Source: Epiperipatus broadwayi (Eukaryota > Onychophora > Udeonychophora > Euonychophora > Peripatidae). From it: a stretch of 64,000 nucleotides of DNA. Of this stretch, positions 22,501-34,716 are shown one piece after another; the stretch's first letter is position 1, and each line of letters begins with the position of its first letter. The notes below the pieces were generated by a model. The model saw only the letters and a list, made by a program, of their open reading frames with translations, had not been told where the DNA came from and made no database searches. The position numbers and the translations under genes are program-made. The stretch lies in assembly GCA_028023455.1 (NCBI GenBank), contig JAQFVV010000144.1:1242001-1306000 (forward strand), given 5' to 3'.

Positions 22501-22702
22501 TTTGTCAGATTATGAAAATGAACTAAAGTTTTTCAAAAATAAATTTCTATTTGGGAATCTAAATAAGAACATTTGTAATCTATTAGAAAATGCTGCGTAC
22601 GTTTGTCAGATTATGAAAATGAACTAAAGTTTTTCAAAAATAAATTTCTATTTGAGAATCTAAATAAGAACATTTGTAATCTATTAGAAAATGCTGTGTA
22701 CG
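22501..22702 (+). repeat. 101-bp tandem duplication
   Basis: Two adjacent 101-bp units (22,501 and 22,602) differ at only two positions. The low divergence compared with the decayed surroundings implies a recent duplication or slippage. Confidence 0.92.
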
Positions 22703-23403
22703 TTGTTGATTTCTTTCTCAATTTATGTTTGTGTAAAAGTAAAGAATTTTTACTAAAATCTTAACTATTTTTTTTAAATAATTTATAATATGTACAAAAA
22801 TATGGAAAAAATACTCTAAAATATACATTTTCATTTTGAATGTCAAGTGCTCCCTTTGGTTCAAAATGAGCAGCAACAACAGCATCTTATGATAAGTTTT
22901 AAACTTTAAAAAGACTGTAAATTTGCTACAATAATGATTGTTTTAGAGCAACTTGAAGCCATAAATGAAAATTTTCAGTTGATGCACTTATTAAACACAG
23001 CATGAGACTGAAGTTGCCATTAATTGTATTTCATCTTGTGATGAATCTGATTTCTTATCAATTTTCAAACGTAATTGCATATTGTCAAATAGTGATAATG
23101 ATTAAAATATGTTTGAAAAAATGTAAAATAAATTACACATATAAACATTGTTTTGAATAAAATTAAATAGTTACTAAAAAAAGTTTGTCTTGTATCAATT
23201 TTTTATTAGTCATACTTTTATTTCCTTATTTTTTTTTATGCGAATTTTAAAGTAATTTTACATTGTTGCTTTACTTTTATGCAATTTTTGAAAATTATAG
23301 AACATATCCCACATTTTTCAATGTAAGTTAAGTCTATTTTTGTGCATTTTCTTTTATGTGTGTTTTTTGCAGAACCTATCTACTACATAAAACAAGACCC
23401 AGG

Positions 23404-25475
23404 TATATTCTCAATTCTACATATCTAACATCTTTAATTTATTTCCATGGTCATCAAAATCAATAGAATTGTAATTTATAAATATGCCATTGAAAATACA
23501 TACTTTAAAATACATAAGTATGTTAAAGTTGTGAATCAATTTACACATTATCAACAGTTATTTGGTATATAATAGATTTTAGTATATAAACATTGAAAAA
23601 TAACAGAAGAGAAAAAAGTGCATTTCTTATTATTTATTTCCATAATTATAATCATTCTTTATTTTTTTATTTTTTTAAAAAAGGAGTAATATAGATGCCA
23701 CCAAATACAAATTTTAATCTGTCACATATTCAGATGTTGTTCAGTATGTTTTCTGATAAGATAAACTTTCCTTACATCTATAAAAAAAGTTTTAAAATTA
23801 TTTCAATAGTATAAATATATGTATATGCTTCATATCCATAATTTTTTTGAAGTATTTATTCATATCACTTTTAAATATGTATTATATTAATATTTTGAAT
23901 TGCAGTAAATCCAAACTATGAAGCTAGAGAGTTATAGAGAAATTATAGTTGCTCTGTTTTTTGAAATTCAATGTCTTTCTTAATGATATAGTTCTTATTA
24001 CTCCTTTTTCCAAGAAGAAAATCATATAAACGTTTGAATGATAATGATCATAAAAAAAAAGTGATGATAAATGTATATAATACTAAATTCAGTAACTGTT
24101 GAAAGTAATATGCACAGGTTCTTATCTTTCCAAGTTCAATGCATTAGTTAACTTTATTAAAAGCGCTGAATGATCCTTTCAGTAATAAACTTTTAGTTAT
24201 TTTCTTTATATTACAGTAATAATATGATATACATGACATTCAGTTTCTAATCATACTACAGATATCAAAATTCACTTATTATAGCAAATCATGTTACCTA
24301 TTTTTAATAGTTGCTTATATTAGTGTGTGTACGTACTGCGCCATTTACATATATATGGTACAATTATATTGGCATTGTGTAAGATTTAAAAGTTGAAAGA
24401 AGTAAAATTTAAAAAATCATCAACTGACATAACTTAGTTTTTTTTTGTATTAGTTAGTATAATTATTTTTTTTATATGTACAATAAAAGCTATTAGTGTT
24501 TAAAATTATCTACTGACCTGGTAGAACGCCATCTGTGGACATAAATACAAGCGTTAGCAAGTTTTTTTTAACTTGCATTTTTGTTTATTCTACTTAATTA
24601 AAGTAATGTTAATATTGGAAAGAATGTAATCACATACAGTTTACTAATCCAGATACGTAAAAGAAAATACAAATGCATCAGATTATCATCAGAGTAAAAC
24701 ATTTTAACATTAATTAAAGACGGCTGAAATAAATTATAAAAAAGAGAACTTTTTACCTCAAAAGGAAAAAGAAATGTAGAAGATTATCAAATGATAATAA
24801 GACAAAGGATTAGAAGATATGCACAGAAATCTCAAAATGGTCGTCAGTATAAAAGAAGCAGACAAGTTTAGAAGTGGTCTTTTTACCTGTGTTTTTCTGG
24901 CTGTTTCTTGTGCACAGCATTTTCAAAGTCATAATAAAATGCTCCCGCTCAGAACTACTACGCTGAATCTAGTCGCTATGTGTGAGTAGAAACCAGATCG
25001 TTTGCCAGCTTCTCTCACAAAAGTCATTGAAAGCTTAATCTAGCCTTGCCCTAAATATGGATCAAAGATATGAAAGTGTTACCAGAATGAAGTCATAAAT
25101 GATTGCTATGGACTCCTCATAAAAGGAATTTTCCAGCAAGTTAATGACCATAGAGTAACTCATATCTAAATAAAAAAGATTTGTGAACTAAATTCAAATG
25201 ATAAACTTCTAATTTAGATAAAAGAAAGGTGAGATATTTGCTATTTAATTTTTCAAAGTGAACTGTTTAATATTAATTTTTTAATATTATTATCTGAATA
25301 TATATGTGGGTGTGTTTTTTCCAGTGTTATAAATAATTATTAATAAATGTTTAAATATTTAATGTGTTTTAATAAAACTTATTATTAATATGAACCTTTC
25401 ATTGTATGTGCTTAATTTTAGTTATTTATATTTTATTATTAAGTTTAGAGAATTGTATAACTTGTTGATTCTCCA
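23404..25475. other. non-coding stretch
   Basis: AT-rich, no gene or repeat family recognised. The region 24,830-25,180 is slightly less AT-rich but no frame is open for long. Confidence 0.55.
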
Positions 25476-26102
25476 TGCTGCCATATTGAATTTTTTAAAA
25501 ATCTGACTTGAGACACAATTTTCACCACTTCAGTTTTAATAATATTAGAGCAAAAAACTTTTCATTGACAGAAACTAGAAAAACTAATGAAAACAATAAG
25601 TGACGACCATTTAAAAAATAAGGAAAAGAAATTTCCACATCCGACATAATTATTACCTTATTGTTTGTTCATAAGTTCTAATATAACATTAACTAGGTTT
25701 AAATTACATCTTTAGTGATAATTTTTTTGCATTCCTCACAAAATTATCTTTCAAGCCAAATATAATATTTCTTACATGAGATCATCCATAGCTTCAGAAT
25801 GTTCAAAAGTATTCTCATAAGAATTCTTCATTTTTATCTTGTACCCCAAAAGTTGACAAATTTCAAAGATGTCTATAAGAAAAAGATTCATCCTAATAAA
25901 AGATACAAAACAAATTATTTCCAGAAGGTGGATATGCATTTGTCATCATAATAATTGGCTTTTTGTCTATCTAAAACTAGAAATTATAGGCTACTGTCTG
26001 TATCACTGATAAAATGAGTTTCATCTCTTCAATTTATATTTTTTGTGTATATCAGTGATGTTTATATTCTTTATGCGCACCAGTGATGCTATGTTGTTAT
26101 AT
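25476..26102 (+). repeat. interspersed repeat, copy 1
   Basis: This aligns over its whole length with 63,349-64,000 in the same orientation, starting at GCCATATTGAATTTT and including AGGCTACTGTCTGTATCACTG-like sequence. There is no coding capacity and no terminal structure that I can see. The end ACAGTGATGCTAT-type segment is a 28-bp tandem array in copy 2, with one to two units here. Confidence 0.8.
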
Positions 26103-27092
26103 TTATTGTCCCATAGAGATATAATTTATTTGCATATAGCTCATTTGCTAGCTATAGACTTGAAAATAACATGATGCAAGATGTGGCAAAACTACTGACT
26201 CCATAGCATGAGTATCAAGGCATAAGCAAGAATCAGAATTTGATTCTTTGCTTGCATACAATTCCATATGGTATATGCATAATCATTGTGGCTTTCACTA
26301 CACACACACCATTTGGAATCTCTATTGATTTTAAGTGTTTATATTTTCACATGGTACTATGCCCAGTAAATTTTGTGATAGCTTTATCAACTGAAACCTT
26401 TCTGTATATTTGATAATCAGTCTATTTTTATCTTGCGCAGCTCTGTATATGTAAATCATTACTGCTATACAAACACAAACTTGCAAACAGAAATATAAAT
26501 ACATTAATAAATCATTAAACCTTTTGGGAATCATTATGTCCATAAGGTTGATTCAAACTTGGATCAGAGACCCAAAATTGCAGTATACAAAAACCACTTT
26601 TGTTATATTTGAATACAAATTTATATACTGTACAATAAACAACATAAATAATTTAATATTATATAATTTATATACTATATTATAATTTTAAAAAAATTAA
26701 AATTAAAAAATTAAAATTTCATACTTACAGCCGATATTTCATGATTACATTTATAATGCATTCAAGGTCTTGATATGGGAATGATCAGCATATTTTTAAT
26801 CCAGTTTATTAATTACTAAGGCCAATAAAGATTTTTTGTCTTTATCGTTCTGTGTAAACTAATAAACTGACCAGAAAATAAAAAAATTAAATTCATCTAC
26901 TAATAAAAATATTCATAAAAAAATTCAAATTTTATCCAATTTCAATGTAAGATACATCATTTTAAAAATGGAATTAAGCAGCAATGATGCTAGAATTTCT
27001 GTTGATGTTATGCTTATCATTTTCATGCAATTTAAAAAAGAATACAAAATTTTAACGAATCAGCTGCATGAATGCATAATGCATCTTACCCA
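26103..27092. other. non-coding stretch
   Basis: AT-rich; nothing supported. Confidence 0.55.
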
Positions 27093-27345
27093 TTAAACCA
27101 GATAAATTACCTTTGCCAATATGCTTGATTAAAGCTGGGGGAAAATTCATATAATAAATTATTTAAGTGATGGGAAAATGTAAATTCCGCTCTTTTAGTT
27201 ATTTGCCTCGAGAAAATGCAATGAGAGTTAGGGTTCTACAAATCCTGGTAAGATCCTGGTGCCCTCTTAAATAAATTAAAACTAACTTTGTCAGCAAATT
27301 CAAGTTATAATAAAAAATAGGTCAGTTAATTAGGAAATATAACTA
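27093..27345 (+). repeat. interspersed repeat, partner at 38.5-38.8 kb
   Basis: Inverted partner of 38,508-38,765. Shared landmarks are AAATTACCTTTGCCAATAT, GGTGCCCTCTTA and AACTAACTTTGTCAGCAA. Family unknown, no coding frame. Confidence 0.7.
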
Positions 27346-28560
27346 TATTCTTGAAATATCTGAACTCATTCTCATTAAATAGTTTGATTAACTAGCACTT
27401 GATAGTGTGTAATATAAGGCCTAAATCAAAACAAAACACTACAATAATGTATATGTATTTTGAAAATTTATATAACAAACATGATGCAAATGCACTATGA
27501 ACTATATATATATATTTTTATTATTGATTTTTAATCTTTTTATTTCCTATTTTTTAAAAATCATGGATAAATGAAACTATCTGGGAATCTGAATATAATA
27601 GAGAAGCATGTTTGTGTGTATCTATTTACACATTTTCTGACCTGATCTAGAATTTTCTAGATTTTTGAAAACCTTATAAAACAAATGTTTATATTGAATA
27701 ATAAACATTTTATAACATTTTACAATTATATAATTACCTATATTAATTAAATCATTATGAAATATTGTGCCATCTGTTTTCTTTTTATATATTTTGTTAG
27801 AAAAAGTAAATTATCTTTCTTTTTGTTTATTTTATAAAAAAAAAAAATCCTAAAAAAATGGTTTACATTTCAAAAATCAGACTGTAAGAATGAGGTCTTC
27901 ATATTTATAAATAGTATGACATTCTATAATTTTTATTGTTTTTTATCACATTTGAAAATGTACAAATAACATTTTTTTATTTTTTTTTTTGCCAATCTAT
28001 TTCACATAAAAGTTTCTCAAAACAACTTTTTAATTTAACTTTCTACTTTTAGTAATTTATTAGATGTCTTTTATGTAAATCATGCATAATTTGACTTGTC
28101 TCGCTTAATGCTCAATAAGAAAAATATACTCACTACTTTTTAATTGAATTAAACACAAGTTAACTGTAATAAAAATATTATCATATATAAACTTTGTTGA
28201 GTATTAGCTATATAAGTATTTAGATAATATTTAATAGTACTTTAGGAAGAGTGATTTCCTTTTTTTCTAATCTGCTCATCAAATATAAATATTAATATTT
28301 TGCATTTATATACACTTCTTTTTTTATAAATACTTCTATAGTCCCTCTATATCTGTGATATATAATTTCATGTCTTGATGCCGATGTCGCATTCACTTAT
28401 AGTAGCTAATTAATGTGCACTTTTAACAAACATATGTAAGTGTGCATACACACTGTATATAAATTATAAACTAGAAGTTTAAATGAAGAAATAAATTTCT
28501 AATCTTTTTATTTAATTTTTTAAAAAAATATTAATAATTGAAAATCGCAGATATAGAAGT
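27346..28560. other. non-coding stretch
   Basis: AT-rich; nothing supported. Confidence 0.55.
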
Positions 28561-28564
28561 CATA

Positions 28565-30360
28565 GATATAGGGGCTTGCTACATTATATCATCATCATCA
28601 TCGACCATTATCAATCCATTGCAGAATGGTCTCTCCAAGTTCAATCCATTTTTTCTTATCTTTAGCTTCTCTTTTCCACATCACCCTGCACACTTTCTAA
28701 TTTCATCCATCCATCTCACATGTGGTCTTTTTCTGGGTCTTTTACAATCTTTTGGAATCCAGTTTAAGATTTCAATTTTTCATCTATTATCATCTCTTCT
28801 AGCAATATTTCCAGCCCAACTCCACTTCAGTCTTTTAATTTTTTTAATGAGGTCAGTAACACATATTTGTTGTCTTATCCATATATTGCATTTTTGATCT
28901 CTCTTGTTACTCCCAACATACATCTCTCCATATTTCTTTGAGTGGATTGAAGTCTCTGTATTGCTGTTTTATTAAGTGTTCAAGTCTCAGATCCATGAGT
29001 AAGAACTCTTTTAAAATCAAGTTATTTCTACCAAAAGCACTCCAATCAAGTTTAATTCTATGATTAATTTCATTCATGTTTCCATCTGTATTAATAATCT
29101 GACCAATGTATTTGTAATTGTTAACTTTTTCTAATTCATCATAATCAATCTTTATTTTCATATTTTGAGAAGATCCATTAAACATTACTTTAGTGTTTTT
29201 AACATTTATCTTTTGTCCTACTTTCCTACTTTCATCTGATAACTCTTGCAACATTTCCTGCAGCTCTAAAGCATTATTTGCAAAAACAACTACATCATCT
29301 GCAGATCTAAATGACTTAAATAATCTCCATTTACTTTCACTCCTTTAGCTTCCCAATTTAATTCACAAAATACTTCTTGCAGCACTGCTATAAAAAGTTT
29401 TGGAGATATGGAGTCACCCTGTCTCACACCCTTCTCAACATTAACTTTCCCAGTATCATTATGTAATATAATTGTTGCTGTTGCATTTTTATAAATATTC
29501 TTTAAAATATGACCATATCTATACCTTGATGATCCAATGCTTTAGTCACTGAAGAAATGTTTATAGAATCAAATGCCTTTTCATAATCTACAAATCCAAT
29601 GCATAATGGCAACTCATATTCATTTGTCCTTTCTATATAACTTCTCTCAATATCTTGATATGATCTACTGTACTAAAACCACTTTTAAATCCAGCTTGTT
29701 CTCTTGGTTGGTGGAAATCCAATGTTCTCTGTAGATGAGTTGTAATTATCTTGGTAAAAATTTTGTATAAAACTGATAAAAGGCTGATAGGTCTGTAATT
29801 TTGAATATTTTCTTTATCACCTTTTTTAAATATTAATATTAATATTGCATTATTCCAATCATCTGGTACATCTTTATCATTTAGATATTTGATATATAAC
29901 TTTGCTAAAAAAAAATTCTATTTTTTCACCTGATTCTTTTAATATATCAATAATAATTCCACCATTACATAGATCCTTTCCTTTCTTCATAAATTCAATT
30001 GCATGTCTCACTTCTTCATTTAAAATTCTGGGCAATTTGGAAGATATAATAGATATAAGAGATACTTGTTCTTTATTACTATATAATTCTTGATAGAAGT
30101 CTTTTACCGATTTCATGATGTCATCTCTTTTTTTTAGTAATAATTCCATCTTTTTTCTTATTGTAGATATAAATTTCCAAACCAATACCAAAATGTTGTT
30201 TTACACTCTTGAGACTTTTATTCTCTTCTACAGCTTTCCTTGCTAGTTCACAGCTATACTTTCTTATATCATTTTCAACTCTTTTCCATACCATTTTACA
30301 AAATTTGAGACATTCAATTTTTTTTAATGCATCATTTTTGTATATCTTCATACATTCTAT
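28565..30360 (-). pseudogene. LINE-A copy 1: RTE-type endonuclease-reverse transcriptase, 5'-truncated
   Basis: Minus-strand non-LTR retrotransposon with broken frames. In coding order: linker helix (about 30,350-30,120), pre-RT block with FYQELYSNKEQ (30,190-29,880), RT motif A DYEKAFDS (about 29,588-29,566), motif B GVRQGDSISPKLF (about 29,435-29,402), catalytic ADD in SADDVVVFA (about 29,305-29,280), then KINVKNTKVMFN and NYKYIGQIINTDGN (29,254-28,907) and a C-terminal tail ending at 28.6 kb. The 3' end is a short ATC/GAT triplet array (28,590-28,602), typical of RTE-like elements. The endonuclease domain is missing. Frameshifts occur between the listed blocks. Related copies lie at 52.1-54.8 and 59.0-59.8 kb. 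Confidence 0.85.
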
Positions 30361-30433
30361 ATCCTAACAAAATTTTACATATGTTTTAAAATGCTATATT
30401 TATATTTTTATTTTTAGATTTTCTTACTTGCAG

Positions 30434-30530
30434 GCCGAAAAAGGAAAAAGAGTGCTACTTCCAATTACCTCATATCAACAGATCCCACTGATTTATCCAG
30501 GGGAGGAGATTCTTTTGTAGGAAAACTCAG
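30434..30530 (+). CDS. TULP: internal exon of a tubby/TULP-family gene
   Basis: Internal exon encoding part of the tubby C-terminal domain, the beta-barrel that binds PI(4,5)P2 and links tubby proteins to membrane and ciliary receptor trafficking. A pyrimidine-rich tract and TTGCAG precede it and GTATTC follows it, giving AG/GT borders. It opens with two bases of a split codon, reads 31 codons and ends with two bases of the next. The peptide runs [20 protein letters not shown] and then [12 protein letters not shown], nearly identical to animal tubby proteins across this very conserved block. The basic RKRKK patch contains the residues known in mouse tubby to contact phosphoinositide. Neighbouring exons (VFLLAG upstream, SNLMGTKF-like downstream) were not found, implying very long introns or a lone duplicated exon. 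LINE-A copy 1 ends about 70 bp upstream. Confidence 0.9.
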
Positions 30531-31955
30531 GTATTCAATTTAAAACTTATATATAAAACAGTTTATAAAAATGTAGTGTAAAATAGCATCAATATTGTAT
30601 AGTTTTCTTAAATTGCATTCAGTCGCATATTTTTAAAATTATTAATAAGTAAGTTTATTATGTAATTTTTTTTTTGTTGACAATATACTAATATTGTAAT
30701 TGAGATAGCTACTAATTACTAGTCAATATTTTACCTTTGTTTTGTATATATATATATGTTTTGCATAAATATAATTGTAATCGAAAAACTAATGTAAAAA
30801 TATTTATAAAAACAGGAAATAAAATTTAAATTGAAGCCTAAGTCTATTTCTCAAGTCACATTACTTGCACTTTTTGTCATGGTTCAATATTATCTCCTTG
30901 TGAGGTAAATTTTTACTTTTTTTTTTGCAGATTTTCATACTGAGCATATTATTTTTAAAAAGAACAGAAAACGTTTTATTTTATTAAGTTAAATCTTTTC
31001 CAAAAACTTTTGCTTACTTGATATTATTTATTACATTCAGAATTATTTCTTTCTTGATTATTTTTAATTCTTTTAATGTATCTAGTCTACCTCATTCAAA
31101 TTTTTTAACATTTTTAAAATATTAGAACTGTATTCTTCATTTTTTATTGTAATTCATTCTCTATTTGTATTTGTTGATTACTATTAAAATTTTTAGTTAA
31201 CTACGATTTTTTCGTTATTAGTTTTTTTTTTGTCATCCTTTTAATAAAAAAAAATATTTATAAGCATGCTAAATTTTCTGGCCAAATACATTATGTGAGA
31301 TGTCTGTGACTGGTCTTTAGCTAACTAGGAGAGTTTGGCACAATAGTTTATTTATATAGACTGACTCATTGAATCTAAGTTATTATAATTAAGATTAAAA
31401 TGTGCTGATATCGCGCTTAATAAGAATTAATATTTATAATTAAGATTATAATAAGGATGACAACTGGGAAGTTTGATTTTGATTGAATTAATCAAGGGTG
31501 TTATAATAAATCTCATAGTAGATATGAATATTATATTGGTCAGTGTACGTTAATATTCTGTTATGTTATTCTGAGATTACATTTTATATTTCATTAATGA
31601 ATTTTAAAAAAAGGTTAATTGTGTGGTTAACTTCAAGTAATAATTTGGTTAAATTTAAGATTATATATTACTTATTACAATTTTTGTTAGTGTTGTTTAT
31701 AAATTTTTATATATTCTGTGTATGTATATATTATTTAACTCTCTTCATGATTATATATACACTTTTGTTTAAATTATTCTGTTTTTAATCTGTGTGGATA
31801 AAATCTTGTAACTCACTTTTCACCTAATTTTTAATCTAATTGAAATTTTGCATATATATATATAAGAGTTTGATAACAATGTTAGGAAAAAAATTAGTGA
31901 AAAATTTAAATTTTATTTGGAATTTATTTTAAATATGTACAATTTCATTCAACAT
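30531..31955 (+). other. intron of the tubby-like gene
   Basis: Starts with a consensus GT donor. AT-rich; no further exon or repeat family recognised. The open frame at 31,543-31,788 is Leu/Phe/Tyr-rich low-complexity sequence and not a gene. Confidence 0.5.
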
Positions 31956-32558
31956 TTTTAAAAATTTAACTTAAGATATATAAAACAAAATAGTAGAAAA
32001 TAGACAATATAATAAAACATTTTAAAGAAACCAATTAAACTTTCTTTAACGTTCACAGTAATCTTAGTATTATGCAATCAAAAATAAAAGTATGGCCACT
32101 TATGTTCAGAAATGTTCTTAAATATAGTTTACATAAGTAGAGATTATATATATATAATAACTATTGTATAAAGTCTTTCAATCGGCAGAAATACTTTCGG
32201 TTAAATCATTAACCCTCCCAAATTCAAAAAACATAATGGAAGCAAACGTCATCAACTCATATCCCATGAATCCCTAATTTTAATTTTAGCAGCTAGTCTA
32301 TTAATTTTTTCATTTTATTTCTATTCATTAAAATTGCCTCATTAATTTTTCTTTTATTATAGTTTCTCTCTTCATGAAGAATCTTAACACTTTCAATATC
32401 AAACTTAAATTTATATTTATATGTCCTTTCATGATCCAAGAAAACTGAAACAGTCATTAAATCACTATTATTTTTATTTTTCACATGCTTGTATAATATT
32501 TCATGCTCCTTTAATCTTTTTTTAACACTGTACCTTGATTCACACACACACATATATA
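31956..32558 (-). pseudogene. Penelope-like element 3' fragment (GIY-YIG tail and 3' UTR)
   Basis: Minus-strand frame from about 32,545 to 32,296 matches the end of the Penelope ORF at 9.6-9.96 kb block by block: ESRYSVKKRLKEHEILYKHV, then VFLDHE, KFKFDIESVKILHEERN and YNKRKINEAILMN. The upstream half of the nuclease is replaced by a CA/TA microsatellite, directly against which the LTR element begins at 32,559. The 3' UTR segment 32,038-32,100 recurs in inverted orientation at 40,018-40,077. A relic, independent of the 9.1-kb copy. Confidence 0.8.
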
Positions 32559-34287
32559 TATAATGTGATGACCACGTAAAGTCGTCGACACACACATATA
32601 TTTATTAATAACATTAGATAAATTCGCTAACAAGAAGTAATAAAGGTGAAATAAATTAGCTATTAAATTTTTAAAAAAAGGAAGGAAAAGAAAAAATTGA
32701 AAGTCTAATGTCAAAATTACTGTGGATTTTGTAATAGTAAGAGAAGGGGAGGGGGGTGCATAAAGAAATGTGTCTCTTTCTCTCTTGTAAGTCAAATGCT
32801 AGAAAGTTATTTTGTTTATTGTGGGAGAGGGGAAGGGGATGCATAAAGAAATGCGTTTCTTCTCTCTCATTAAAAACTATATAATAACAAATTAAAATAA
32901 AATGTAAAACACAAATGTGAAAAAAAAAAAAGAATTGTAAACTGTAAATAAAATTAAATGTAATATGTGATATATATAAAAAAAACAATATGGCCGTAGG
33001 TGTGAAAGTCTATTGGACAAATTAAATTCCACGGACAAAGAAAATGTTAACAACGGAAGATATTTGCCTGATCTGTTAAATTAATTGGGACTTACATTCC
33101 AGCCACTAATTAAATAAAGAAACATAATGATAAGAATTGGTTGGAAATCTAAGTCTTAATTAAAAATTTTAAAAACAATGAACAAAAGAAAGAGATTTAA
33201 GAAAATTACAATTTTTATCTGGCATTGCTAGTAGAGACTTTGAAGAAGCAACAGCTCAAAGAAAATGAAAGAAGTGCATGGCTAGTAGCATTAAAGGGAC
33301 ATGGGTTCGGATTCAAGCCGTCTCATCACTGACTCACAATGTAAGATCTTTGCCTGGCCTGCTAGAGGGACCACCGCTTCTGTAGCTGTCAACTGAAACT
33401 CAACCTAAAGAATCAACAAACAAAACTGGAACGAGAAATAACCCCACAAACTGAGGAAGTTAATCAAGAGCACTTGGAAGAAATACCCATGGGACAATTA
33501 CAACAAAGCCTAGGTAAAAGCATGCATGCATTTTAATCTGTTTACTACTCATAACTAAATACACAATTAATAATTTGATAAAATAGAACTCTATCAACAG
33601 GACTTTAAGAACTTTAATATTTGATCTGTTTCCATATGTTTTATTATAGCCATGTATTTTATAAGTGTGTGTTTTTTTATTATTATTATTATAATGTATT
33701 TTTTTTTTATATAAAGTGTGAGTATTATTATTAAACATATTTATCATTAAATTTCGTATCCTTGCTTTATTCTCCTATCACCAAGCTACGACAGGGGGGA
33801 AACTGTAATTAGTGATTAAAGGGGCATGCTGATTTGTTTAAGGTATTCATGTGCTGCTTGTTCGTGCGAATTCCCAATTCTAAAAAATAAATAGCAAGCG
33901 CTGGACATTCGTTAAATTTCTTTGAAATAGTTTGCTCTGTTCAGCAGCCGAGAGTTCTTGGCCGGGAAAAATAACACAAAGATAATATGTACGTATTGCC
34001 TTGGGGTTCGGTCAAGGGTATAGATATGAGGTTAAATTTGTATCTGTATTAGCTCTCTGCTTGTATTGTAATGGCGGTGGTTAAATAAATAAACAATCCA
34101 TTACAGTTGGAGGCTAAGCCGGGATATTTCGGTTAGCAAAACTGTTAGTAAACAAATAAGAAATAAATAAGATAATAAAGAATCAAAGTGTGAAAAAAAT
34201 AAAGTATAATAAATAAGTATAAAACATAATTGAAAGTAGAAATATAAATCAAATCAAGCAACCACCCAATTAACCATTTCCGTTATA
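32559..34287 (+). repeat. 5' LTR
   Basis: 1,729-bp direct repeat of 36,692-38,411. It includes a tRNA-like A/B box pair (33,279-33,317) and, at 34,101-34,127, an internal copy of an LTR-end plus primer-site junction (ATTACAGTTGGAGGCTAAG). Minus-strand open frames inside the LTR repeat in both copies but are low-complexity and unlikely to be genes. Confidence 0.88.
33279..33317 (+). promoter_or_regulatory. tRNA-like A and B boxes inside the LTR
   Basis: TGGCTAGTAGCA resembles a pol III A box and GGGTTCGGATTCAAG, starting 24 bp later, resembles a B box with a small insertion. The pair recurs in the 3' LTR (37,408-37,446). It may be an old tRNA-derived SINE captured by the LTR. Activity is not implied. 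Confidence 0.35.
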
Positions 34288-34308
34288 ATTGGGGGCCAGT
34301 TCCAGGAT
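34288..34308 (+). promoter_or_regulatory. primer-binding site
   Basis: TTGGGGGCCAGTTCCAGGAT begins one base after the LTR and resembles the complement of a tRNA-Pro 3' end (TGGGGGC...CGGGAT type) used by many gypsy elements and retroviruses. The precise boundary is supported because similarity between the two LTRs ends here. Confidence 0.65.
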
Positions 34309-34716
34309 ATTTTCACGTTTACAAATTCAGCCCATTTGAATTCGAATATAACAAAATTAATAGTTGATGCAATAATTAATAAACAGATCAAAAATAGCTT
34401 GGTGATAGACAAAAGCAAGAAATAAAATAAAATAATAGAGGGTAAAAGGAAAGAGAATGTGATATAATTTGGGAAGTTAGGTTGTAAATTGAAGACAGTT
34501 GCAGAGGGGTCTTGAAGGCAGGCGTGGGTGAGTGATGATTAGTGAGTGGGACGGGGAGAGTCGAACAAACGTACCTAGTGTCAGTGAAATATAAAGTCAG
34601 TAAGGTAAGATAATCCTATAAGGAGAGAGTTAGAATAATAAAGTATAGAATAAAATATAAGTGATTAGTTAGTGTGCGTGTTAGATAGAGTTTATGCACA
34701 CGAGATCAAAACAAAA

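Larger units (their letters stand above)
21858..23403 (+). mobile_element. Tc1/mariner-like (possibly Tigger/pogo) transposon relic
   Basis: Inverted ends CACCTGGGTCTCATTTTATG (left) and the complement of TACCTGGGTCTTGTTTTATG (right) are flanked by TA dinucleotides, as expected for Tc1/mariner insertions. Subterminal TTTTATGCG-type motifs recur at both ends (for example 21,945-21,957 and 23,225-23,245), a feature of some Tigger-like elements. Internal frames are short and broken (21,914-22,132; 22,418-22,627), so the transposase cannot be identified from them; superfamily assignment rests on the ends. Confidence 0.5.

Noticed and set aside
28538-28897. Plus-strand 119-codon frame
   Set aside because: Complement of the LINE-A 3' tail; the minus strand carries the recognisable protein.
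34672-34716. Upstream GTG start for the gag frame
   Set aside because: A GTG start is not expected in an animal element; the ATG at 34,717 is in frame.
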